Assembly (NCBI GenBank): GCA_902770845.1 | Contig: CACXUV010000029.1 | Coordinates: 1-32,788 of the forward strand | Reading direction: 5' to 3' | DNA: 32,788 bases | Source of the DNA: an uncultured Prevotellaceae bacterium | GTDB lineage: Bacteria > Bacteroidota > Bacteroidia > Bacteroidales > Bacteroidaceae | Shown here: positions 1 to 5,928 of the stretch, one piece after another | Position numbering within the stretch: position 1 is the first letter of the stretch | How the letters are laid out: each line of letters starts with the position of its first letter | Program-made: the position numbers and the translations under genes | The notes under the pieces: generated by a model | Database searches by the model: none | What the model was told of the DNA's origin: nothing | The model's input: the letters and a program-made list of their open reading frames with translations, nothing else

Positions 1-74
1 TGTCCATGTTGTTTGCACCCTTACCAGTGAAACAGATTTGCCCTGATGGGCAAGCGGGCTGGCACAGGGCCTGC
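1..74. repeat. Partial copy of the REP-like element (duplicate of 3379-3452)
   Basis: These 74 bases match 3379-3452 base for base by eye. They form the right half of the palindromic element described at 3333-3452, and here the outer arm is complete: it continues through 80 to the terminal ccctac that the downstream copy lacks. The left half, if present, lies outside the window. This is the left end of a longer duplication that resumes at 239 (matching 3453) and at 274 (matching 3964). Confidence 0.85.
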
Positions 75-80
75 CCCTAC

Positions 81-224
81 ATGATGCCAAGCGAACATGT
101 TGCCAAGTGAACATGATGCCAAGCGAACATGATGCCAAGCGAACATGATGCCAAGTGAACATGATGCCAAGTGAACATGATGCCAAGCGGACATGATGCC
201 AAGCGAACATGCAGACAACCGAAC
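81..224. repeat. Tandem array of 16-bp repeats, nine units
   Basis: Nine head-to-tail 16-bp units with consensus atgatgccaagcgaac. The eighth (193-208) is identical to the first; units differ at one or two bases (c/t at position 12, a/t at position 4) and the ninth (209-224) is degenerate. There are no spacers, so it is not a CRISPR array. It starts at the base after the REP-like arm and lies inside a 164-base insertion (75-238) that the related locus at 3452/3453 lacks. Because 16 is not a multiple of 3, it gives spurious repetitive reading frames on both strands. Confidence 0.93.
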
Positions 225-273
225 AGACTGATTTTTTGATCGTGCAACGAAATACGAAATAACGGCAACATTT

Positions 274-498
274 CTTCAATGCCATCCGCTTCTTCGCCCG
301 CCCCGGCGAGACCATCGACATCACTGTGCGCAAACTCATGTTCGACTTCTACGAGTGCGTCTATAAAATGGCAGCAGCCGCGACGTGGAACGGTGGCTCC
401 GCACGTCGCATAAGTTGGAGAAGGTGATGAAACCGCTGTGGGAGTTCGATGGCACGTTTGACGAAGCCAACGAGGTGGCCGACGAGGTGTGGCGGCGG
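274..498 (+). pseudogene. Decayed fragment of the thioredoxin-like gene (copy of 3964-4189)
   Basis: This segment aligns with codons about 126-200 of the intact gene at 3590-5245, with about seven substitutions in some 225 bases. One base is missing near 366 (tataaaatgg here, tataacaatgg in the parent), so the frame is broken. Upstream, bases 239-275 match 3453-3489 and then jump to 3965, so about 476 bases covering the promoter, start codon and first 125 codons are deleted, with a 2-base microhomology (ct) at the joint. It has no start, no thioredoxin motif and no stop of its own. The 3' end merges into the alaS remnant within gtgtggcggcgg. Confidence 0.9.
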
Positions 499-589
499 TG
501 GTCAGCCCCACTTTGCCCAGGCCGGTGGCAAGAACGCCGACGGACTCAGTGCCGCAGTAGACAAGGTCGTGGAGCTGGCACAGCTCTAA
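488..589 (+). pseudogene. alaS: 3'-terminal remnant of alanyl-tRNA synthetase
   Basis: The frame from tgt at 488 to the taa at 587-589 encodes CGGGGQPHFAQAGGKNADG followed by LSAAVDKVVELAQL. The glycine-rich GGGG-x-P-x-(F/M)-A-x-AGGK signature and the short helix to the stop are the C-terminal end of the DHHA1 domain of AlaRS, the enzyme that charges tRNA-Ala. Only about 33 of the roughly 870 codons expected are present. Upstream, the sequence switches abruptly to the thioredoxin-gene copy, and the two share gtgtggc(a/g)gcgg at the joint. A terminator-like hairpin follows at 634. The identification rests on recalled family sequence; the truncation is plain in the sequence. A functional alaS must exist elsewhere, or the upstream gene has gained a new end outside the window. 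Confidence 0.75.
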
Positions 590-633
590 CCTCGTTACCG
601 TTCATATTCACAAAAAACGTTCATATTCTCAGG

Positions 634-669
634 AAATGGCTACTACAGGCCATTTTCTGCTTTTTCTTG
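634..669 (+). terminator. Probable rho-independent terminator after the alaS tail
   Basis: A 7-bp stem (aaatggc 634-640 with gccattt 649-655) with an 8-base loop is followed by a T-rich stretch ending near 669. It sits 45 bases after the alaS stop, in the right place to end that transcript. A direct repeat of cgttcatattc (near 600 and 619) lies just before it. Confidence 0.5.
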
Positions 670-693
670 CCCTCGTTTGTTAGGGGAATGTAG

Positions 694-701
694 TATCTTT
701 G
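694..701 (+). promoter_or_regulatory. Bacteroidota -7 element for the surface lipoprotein
   Basis: TATCTTTG fits the TAnnTTTG -7 consensus of the Bacteroides primary sigma factor and is followed by gtgcc. No good TTTG lies 19-21 bases upstream; the nearest, at 676-679, is too close. The start codon is about 45 bases downstream. Confidence 0.5.
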
Positions 702-745
702 TGCCTTGAAGAATTTAATGTCTAACTATAAATTATTATGTACGC

Positions 746-3088
746 ATGAAGAAAATCAATCTTCTTTTGGTATGGGGACTTGCCCTTCTGGTAGGTTTCT
801 CATTGGCTGCTTGTAGCAGCGACGACGACAACGACAGTGGCAACAACGGTGGCGGCAATGGCGGCAACGACGGCCCTGCTCCCACTGAGTTCAGCTATGC
901 CGCTTTGACGGGTATCGTGGAAAACTACGGTTCTCCCATTGAGGGCGTCAGCGTGATGAGCGGCGACCAGACGTTGGCCACTACCGATGCCAACGGTGTG
1001 TTCACCCTCGAGAATGTACCCACGGTAGACAACCGCGTGGTGCTGAAGTTCAAGAAGGCTGGCTACATCGACGTGGTCCGTTCCATGGCAAAGAGCGACA
1101 AGGCCATTTGGAGAATCGAGATGATTAGTAGTGGCAATGCCCGCAGCGAAAGCTTTGACGCCACTGCAGGTGTTGAAATGACCTATCAGGCAGGCTACGA
1201 TCCGGAGACGAACACGTACAAAGAGATGAAGGTGCAGCTGCCCAATGGCTATGTAGACGCAAACGGCAATGCCTATACAGGCAATGTTAATGCGCAGATG
1301 GCCTACATTGCACCAGGCAGTGACATCTTTGCCGAGCAGATGCCTGGTGGTGATCTGGCTGCTGTTCGCGCAGACGGTAGCAGTGCTCAACTCATCAGCT
1401 TCGGCATGGTGGCTGTTCAGCTGACCGACGATGCTGGCAATGCCCTGCAGCTGGCTCCCGGCAAGGAGGCTACGCTGACTTTCCCCGTGCCCGCTTCCAT
1501 GAAGGATAAGGCTACCTACGACGAGATTCCCCTTTGGAGCTTTGATGAGGCGAAGGGCCTCTGGGTAGAAGAAGGAGTGGCCAAGCGTCAGGGCGATGTC
1601 TACGTGGGTACGGTGAAGCACTTCTCTTGGTGGAACCTCGACTACCCCGAGTCGCGCGCCACGCTGAAGGTCAATGTGGTCGACAAGAACGGCAAGGCAT
1701 TGCAGGACATCAGGGTCAATGTCGACGACCAGCGCAACTGGTACACCGATGCCAAAGGCCACGTAGAAGGTTTTGTGCCTTCTGGTGTCAAGATGTTTGT
1801 CGAGGCAAACGGTGTTTATGAGAACATGAAAGCCCGTGTTGATGTTGGTCCGCTGAATGCAGGCGAGACGAAGGAGGTCACGCTGACTGTTGAAGGTGTT
1901 TCGGTTATCAGTGGTTCTGTGGCTACCACCGGCCTCACCAGCAAGGTGTGTACAGTGGAACTGACAATGATGGGACAGAACAACCTGAAAGTCATTACCG
2001 ACCTGCTGGGTCGCTACAAGCTCTATGTGCCTGCTTCCTACAAGGGTCTTGCTTCAATCAGTGCCACCAATAGCAAGGGTCAGAGCACCTTCAAGGATGT
2101 GATACTCGACGAGAAGGATCTGGTTGTCAACTTTGCTTTTGAGAATAGTGCTGCTACTGTTGCCACCACTGCCGGCAAACTCACCGTGAAGCTTGAGGAT
2201 GCTGCCGATGCAATCTTCGATCTGATGGTCAGCAAGAATGATTATGCCAGACAAGTGCAGATTATTGACCAGCAACTCTCTGCAAATTTCCACTGGTATG
2301 GTGAATATCCTCAAAATTCCGACTACCAGACGCTCAACTTCAGTATTGAGGACTACGAAGCTGGTAAGACCACCTATGAAGGACTGACCTTCAACTTCGT
2401 CCAGTACACCATCGATGAGACCAACAAGAACATATACTATCGCAACACCGTGTATTTCAGGGGTGTAACGGCAGAGCTGACACCGTCGGGCGATAACATG
2501 GTTCTTAAGGTCAAGGATGCCCCTGTGCTGCTCACGGTTGAGTCTGGCGATGTCAACCAGTGGCCAAGAGGCACCCATACCGATGTCGATGGCAAGGCCA
2601 CGTTGGAGCTCACCCTGCCCATTGCGCTGGAGGCTAAGTCGTACTTGAACACAACGATTGACAAAGTGAAGAGCCAGCTGCCCAGCTTCATGCCCTACCT
2701 TGAAGGCAAAACGTGCCACGTACTGATCGTCTCGAAGAGCAAGGACATGGGCGACGGCGCCGTGATTTGCTATGATGACGAAAGCATTACTGATGATGAC
2801 TACAACTCACTTTGCGCCAAGGCCGAGAAGGAACTGGGTCAGCCCGTGATGCCTGCCGGACTTGACGAGCAGATGCTTGAGGACCTGAAGCACCACAACC
2901 ACTTCGGCAACACCTACTTCAAGGACGGCAAGTATGTGAACATTGCTCAGAACCAGTGGTATCAGCCCAGTCAGCAGGAGTTCCGCTTCGACGCAAACGT
3001 CATTCAAGGCGAGAGCTATAATGCTAAGCTCACAGTCCGTGCCTTCAACAACATCAAGGTGCCTGTGAGTAGCCTCCTCCGCTACTAA
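746..3088 (+). CDS. Surface-exposed lipoprotein with carboxypeptidase-regulatory-like domains
   Basis: A 780-residue secreted lipoprotein. The lipobox SLAAC places the lipidated cysteine at residue 23, and it is followed by SSDDDND and a Gly/Asn linker. Acidic residues just after the cysteine act as a surface-export signal in Bacteroidota lipoproteins, so the outer face of the outer membrane is the likely location. Residues about 52-115 look like a CarboxypepD_reg beta-sandwich (GIV..GSPIEGVSV...T.ANGVFTLENVP...V.FKKAGY). Two related modules follow at about 305-385 (VVDKNGKALQDIRVNVDD) and 388-475 (GSVATTGLTSK...TDLLGRYKLYVP). The C-terminal 300 residues are unrecognised. No catalytic motif is visible, so a structural or binding role is inferred. 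The ATG at 746 gives a well-formed signal peptide. It is monocistronic, with a promoter element at 694 and a strong terminator at 3120. Confidence 0.9.
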   Translation: MKKINLLLVWGLALLVGFSLAACSSDDDNDSGNNGGGNGGNDGPAPTEFSYAALTGIVENYGSPIEGVSVMSGDQTLATTDANGVFTLENVPTVDNRVVLKFKKAGYIDVVRSMAKSDKAIWRIEMISSGNARSESFDATAGVEMTYQAGYDPETNTYKEMKVQLPNGYVDANGNAYTGNVNAQMAYIAPGSDIFAEQMPGGDLAAVRADGSSAQLISFGMVAVQLTDDAGNALQLAPGKEATLTFPVPASMKDKATYDEIPLWSFDEAKGLWVEEGVAKRQGDVYVGTVKHFSWWNLDYPESRATLKVNVVDKNGKALQDIRVNVDDQRNWYTDAKGHVEGFVPSGVKMFVEANGVYENMKARVDVGPLNAGETKEVTLTVEGVSVISGSVATTGLTSKVCTVELTMMGQNNLKVITDLLGRYKLYVPASYKGLASISATNSKGQSTFKDVILDEKDLVVNFAFENSAATVATTAGKLTVKLEDAADAIFDLMVSKNDYARQVQIIDQQLSANFHWYGEYPQNSDYQTLNFSIEDYEAGKTTYEGLTFNFVQYTIDETNKNIYYRNTVYFRGVTAELTPSGDNMVLKVKDAPVLLTVESGDVNQWPRGTHTDVDGKATLELTLPIALEAKSYLNTTIDKVKSQLPSFMPYLEGKTCHVLIVSKSKDMGDGAVICYDDESITDDDYNSLCAKAEKELGQPVMPAGLDEQMLEDLKHHNHFGNTYFKDGKYVNIAQNQWYQPSQQEFRFDANVIQGESYNAKLTVRAFNNIKVPVSSLLRY

Positions 3089-3119
3089 TTCCGTAGAAGC
3101 AATAAACTGCTTCCGGCTA

Positions 3120-3160
3120 AACATAATCTCCGAATCGCTTGGCGGTTTGGAGATTATGTT
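3120..3160 (+). terminator. Long terminator hairpin after the lipoprotein gene
   Basis: A perfect 12-bp outer stem (3120-3131 with 3149-3160) continues inward as cgaatcgc/gcggtttg-type pairing with two G-U pairs, giving up to 19 bp around a 3-base loop. It lies 32 bases after the stop codon. The T tract is poor (gtatcttt). The same bases form the -33/-7 promoter annotated at 3139-3169, so terminator and promoter overlap. Confidence 0.75.
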
Positions 3161-3169
3161 GTATCTTTG
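3139..3169 (+). promoter_or_regulatory. Bacteroidota promoter inside the terminator hairpin
   Basis: TTG at 3139-3141, a 20-base spacer and TATCTTTG at 3162-3169 match the -33/-7 consensus in both sequence and spacing. Transcription would begin near 3176. No protein-coding gene of normal length follows before the terminator ending at 3312, which suggests a short non-coding transcript. Confidence 0.55.
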
Positions 3170-3175
3170 TCCCGT

Positions 3176-3312
3176 CGCTTGTTAGCTCACTCGTGGGCGG
3201 CGGCACCAAATGACAACGGAGAAGACACGACGCGGCCAATCCCCCGCGTCGCTCCTTCGGAAGAACACATGAACTATTCCGCGAAACTCATTGCAGCTTC
3301 GCGGATTTTTTT
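3176..3312 (+). ncRNA. Candidate small RNA, about 137 nt
   Basis: The segment lies between the promoter at 3139-3169 and a canonical terminator ending in seven Ts at 3312. It can form an 8-bp GC-rich hairpin (cgacgcgg 3228-3235 with ccgcgtcg 3244-3251, 8-base loop) followed by the terminator hairpin at 3278-3305. A 20-codon frame (atg at 3210, MTTEKTRRGQSPASLLRKNT) exists but has no recognised relative, so a small peptide cannot be excluded. I do not recognise an RNA family. The call rests only on promoter, structure and terminator architecture. Confidence 0.4.
3278..3312 (+). terminator. Canonical rho-independent terminator
   Basis: An 8-bp stem (tccgcgaa 3278-3285 with ttcgcgga 3298-3305) with a 12-base loop runs directly into seven Ts (3306-3312). 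It is the most textbook terminator in the window, although no annotated gene ends here. Confidence 0.8.
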
Positions 3313-3332
3313 CGCCTGTACGGTTTCTGAAT

Positions 3333-3452
3333 GTAGGGGCAGGCCCTGTGCCTGCCCGTTTGCCCAAAGGGCATTGTCTGTCCATGTTGTTTGCACCCTT
3401 ACCAGTGAAACAGATTTGCCCTGATGGGCAAGCGGGCTGGCACAGGGCCTGC
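3333..3452. repeat. REP/BIME-like palindromic element
   Basis: The left arm begins at gtaggggcaggc (3333) and runs to about 3373. The right arm (3417-3452) is its imperfect reverse complement and ends cacagggcctgc. Each arm also folds on itself (gggcagg/cctgccc at 3337-3357, tgccc/gggca near 3362, and ttgccc/gggcaa near 3417). This nested palindrome is typical of non-autonomous REP-type elements mobilised by TnpA-REP (RAYT) proteins, none of which is encoded here. The right half recurs at 1-80, where the terminal ccctac is intact; here it is replaced by atcgtg. Confidence 0.7.
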
Positions 3453-3515
3453 ATCGTGCAACGAAATACGAAAGAATGGCAACGTTTCTGTAGTATGAGT
3501 TTCACTGAAATGCCA

Positions 3516-3523
3516 TATCTTTG
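3516..3523 (+). promoter_or_regulatory. Bacteroidota -7 element for the thioredoxin-like gene
   Basis: TATCTTTG followed by caccc fits TAnnTTTG and lies 67 bases before the start codon at 3590. No clear -33 TTTG is visible 19-21 bases upstream. The decayed copy at the start of the window has lost this element. Confidence 0.5.
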
Positions 3524-3589
3524 CACCCACACAGCGCATACAGCTGAAATCAAGTCTGTACCAATCATTAACCATCAAGCCCAAAACCA

Positions 3590-5245
3590 ATGAAAAAGAA
3601 AAACTTCATCATCGTTCTCCTTGTTGTAGGAGTGCTTTTCGTCGTCTGGAAAGGTGCATCTTTCGTCTACAACAAAATAGAACTGATGAACGCCCCGACG
3701 ATGCAGGAACTGGTCGAGGCCAATCCGTGGACGGTGCCCGCCGACTGGTTCAAGACCGACACCATCACCATCAAAGGCCGCATCGAGGACTACGACGCCG
3801 ACGAGTTCGGATTCTCGTCGATGGCGTGCTATTTCGATGACGTATTTGCAAAGGACAACACGGTGCTGGTGCTCGACATTGCCGACGACGGCACGTTCTG
3901 CAAGAAGTTCCTGGCCAGCCACCCCGTCCGCAACTCTTTCATTGCCGACGAATCGAAGGTGCACTTCAATGCCATCCGTTTCTTCGCCCGCCCCGGCGAG
4001 ACCATCGACATCACTGTGCGCAAGCTCATGTTCGACTTCTACGAGTGCGTCTATAACAATGGCAGCAGCCGCGACGTGGAACGGTGGCTCCGCACGTCGC
4101 GTAAGTTAGAGAACGTGATGAAACCGCTATGGGAGTTCGATGGCACGTTTGACGAAGCCAACGAGGTGGCCGACGAGGTGTGGCAGCGGGCAATGGTCAG
4201 ACTGCAGAAGTTGAGCCACAGCGAGGACTACACGCCACAGGAAGTGCAATTGGCGCTGGCCGACCTGCAGGCCAACTTCGGCATGAACTACATAGGCTGT
4301 ATCGAGAGAATCGCAAGAGACTTGGCGAAAACCGAAATGCGCGACAGCATTTGGCACACCGAAATCCTCGACAGCGCAGAGTGGAAGAAGTATCTTGACT
4401 ACGAGACTTACGCCCCCATGCGCCGCATCGACTACGACAATCCGCTGCTCTTCGCCAGCAGCAGCTTCTCCCTTCTACAGAACCGCGTTCCGTATGCCAA
4501 GCCCGTCAGAGAAGACAAGTACAGGGGTATTCTCAGTGAGGGAGGCGGCATGGAGATCAACTTTGAGAATTTCTCCAAGAAACTCGCCAACCTGGTCACC
4601 GCCCTTCGCAAGTTCATGGGCACGGACAGGGAAAACCTGACAGCCCAACTGTGTGTCTATAAGGAAATGACTCAGGAGTTTGACACTTGGCGCGAGGCTG
4701 GAGATTTGCTCGACCGGCTGTTCCCGCTCTACCTCGATGCCTTGAAGAACCCCTACCTCCGCCAGAAGGCCGAGCAGTTCCGCAACCGCCGACTGGCGCA
4801 GACCGAGCTCGCCACGCCCCTGCCCGACGCTCCCGGCGCTGAACTCATCAGGAGTCTCAATGCCAAGTACCCTGGCCAGCTGCTCGTCATCGACTTCTGG
4901 GGCATAACCTGTGGCCCCTGCCGTGCTGCCATCCAGGCGAGCAAGGAACTGCGGGCCAGAATAGCCAAGCGCGACGACGTGAAATTGGTCTTCATTGCGG
5001 GGGAGCGCACCGCCGAGGGCAGCGAAGCCTATCACAATTATGTCGACGAGTGGCTGGCCGACGAAGAAACCGTTTGCCTCACCAATCAGGACTTCACCCG
5101 CCTGCAAGAGTTGTTCCAGTTCAACGGCATCCCCCACTACGAGACCATCACCCCCGACGGCCGCCGTGTGCGCGACGATCTCCGCATCAGCGGCTACGAC
5201 ATCTTCGACTTCGAACTGCAGCGGGTGCTGGAAAAACTGAAGTGA
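3590..5245 (+). CDS. Membrane-anchored thioredoxin-like (TlpA/ResA-type) protein
   Basis: A 551-residue protein with an N-terminal membrane anchor at about residues 5-21 and a C-terminal thioredoxin fold (about 405-551) facing the periplasm. The redox motif is C441-G-P-C444, preceded by VIDFWGITCGP, and the cis-proline loop is FNGIPHYETI. The first 400 residues are mostly helical and unrecognised, a layout common in Bacteroidota TlpA-family disulfide reductases. The likely role is thiol-disulfide exchange on envelope proteins, with substrate unknown. It stands alone, with a -7 element at 3516 and no clear terminator before the repeat array at 5395. A related, broken fragment lies at 274-498, showing that this gene has been duplicated and one copy lost. 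The ATG at 3590 is directly followed by a KKK-plus-hydrophobic anchor, which supports the start. Confidence 0.88.
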   Translation: MKKKNFIIVLLVVGVLFVVWKGASFVYNKIELMNAPTMQELVEANPWTVPADWFKTDTITIKGRIEDYDADEFGFSSMACYFDDVFAKDNTVLVLDIADDGTFCKKFLASHPVRNSFIADESKVHFNAIRFFARPGETIDITVRKLMFDFYECVYNNGSSRDVERWLRTSRKLENVMKPLWEFDGTFDEANEVADEVWQRAMVRLQKLSHSEDYTPQEVQLALADLQANFGMNYIGCIERIARDLAKTEMRDSIWHTEILDSAEWKKYLDYETYAPMRRIDYDNPLLFASSSFSLLQNRVPYAKPVREDKYRGILSEGGGMEINFENFSKKLANLVTALRKFMGTDRENLTAQLCVYKEMTQEFDTWREAGDLLDRLFPLYLDALKNPYLRQKAEQFRNRRLAQTELATPLPDAPGAELIRSLNAKYPGQLLVIDFWGITCGPCRAAIQASKELRARIAKRDDVKLVFIAGERTAEGSEAYHNYVDEWLADEETVCLTNQDFTRLQELFQFNGIPHYETITPDGRRVRDDLRISGYDIFDFELQRVLEKLK

Positions 5246-5394
5246 AAATCTTTGTGTCTTCGTGTTCACTGAAGTGGGCCATAATTCGTTTTTTTTCAGC
5301 CAACGCAGTGTCTGGGTCCAAATTTTTGAGTTTTGAGACTGCTTTGGCAAACTGTTGATAATCAGGTGGTTCTGAAAAAGTGACCATGGAACGT

Positions 5395-5526
5395 TGACCA
5401 AACGGGGCTGTGTTGCGATGCAACGAGAGCCCCGTTGTGGTGCAATGGGGGCTCCGTTGTGGTGCAAAACGACTGCGATTGCAGCGCAACGGAGGCTCGA
5501 TTGTGGGGCAACGGGGGCCTGATTGC
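5395..5526. repeat. Array of six 22-bp palindromic repeats (array A)
   Basis: Units start at 5395, 5417, 5439, 5461, 5483 and 5505, each exactly 22 bases. The approximate consensus is NNTGCAACGGNGGCYCCGTTGT, in which CAACGG and CCGTTG form a small hairpin around about five bases. The first and fourth units are the most diverged. No spacers are present. The same repeat family forms array B at 25381-25490. In both places a motif ending AATCAG (5354-5365 here) stops exactly 29 bases before the array. The array lies between the stop of the thioredoxin-like gene and the terminator at 5567. Confidence 0.85.
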
Positions 5527-5566
5527 GGCGTGAATGGGCCGAAAGGGTGGGGCGAAAACATGGAAA

Positions 5567-5623
5567 AGCGCGTGAAACGTAGTCTGGCTCTATGTTTCAC
5601 GCGCTATTTTGCAAATTTTTTTT
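5567..5623. terminator. Bidirectional terminator hairpin between convergent genes
   Basis: A perfect 12-bp stem (agcgcgtgaaac 5567-5578 with gtttcacgcgct 5594-5605) has a 15-base loop, followed by tatttt and then a run of Ts around 5616-5623. On the opposite strand, aaaa precedes the stem, so it could work in both directions. Each arm carries GTTTCACG or its complement, which resembles half of the chromosomal parS site. Confidence 0.65.
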
Positions 5624-5928
5624 GTCCGCTTTATCGAAATTACCGGGGCCCCATTGTCGTCGGGCAATGTTCATATTTGCAATAAACCATTCTTGTTCAC
5701 AGAAAAACGCTGCAGCCAGTATTTTTGAGACATTTGTCGTGTGGGGTTGTATGTGGAAAGTTGTAAATTTGCGGCACGCAATTTATGGTTCAACTATAGT
5801 TTTAAGTAATCATAAAAAAAATAAATTGGTACGATTCGTTCTTGCTATACGGAAACGAATTGGAATAATTGGAATAATAAGTTCACGAATTGGAATAATA
5901 TTATTCTCATTCGTGGCCAGAATTATTT
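5624..5928. other. AT-rich intergenic stretch, no gene seen
   Basis: There is no convincing reading frame. A -7-like TAAATTTG occurs at 5764-5771 without a matching -33 box. Three near-copies of attggaataat lie at 5859-5899. A hairpin (cacgaat 5884-5890 with attcgtg 5909-5915, and the inner palindrome aataatattatt 5894-5905) sits just beyond the dacB stop codon and may end that transcript. Confidence 0.5.

Noticed and set aside
81-224. CRISPR array
   Set aside because: The 16-bp units are directly adjacent with no spacers and no cas genes; the 22-bp arrays at 5395 and 25381 fail for the same reason.
77-511. 144-codon minus-strand frame with repeated WHHVHLASCSLGIM-like units
   Set aside because: It is produced by the 16-bp tandem array and runs antisense to the two gene fragments; the repetition comes from DNA, not protein selection.
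3167-3424. 85-codon frame beginning MSRRLLAHS
   Set aside because: It crosses a strong terminator and the REP-like palindrome and has no recognisable domain; a non-coding transcript fits better.
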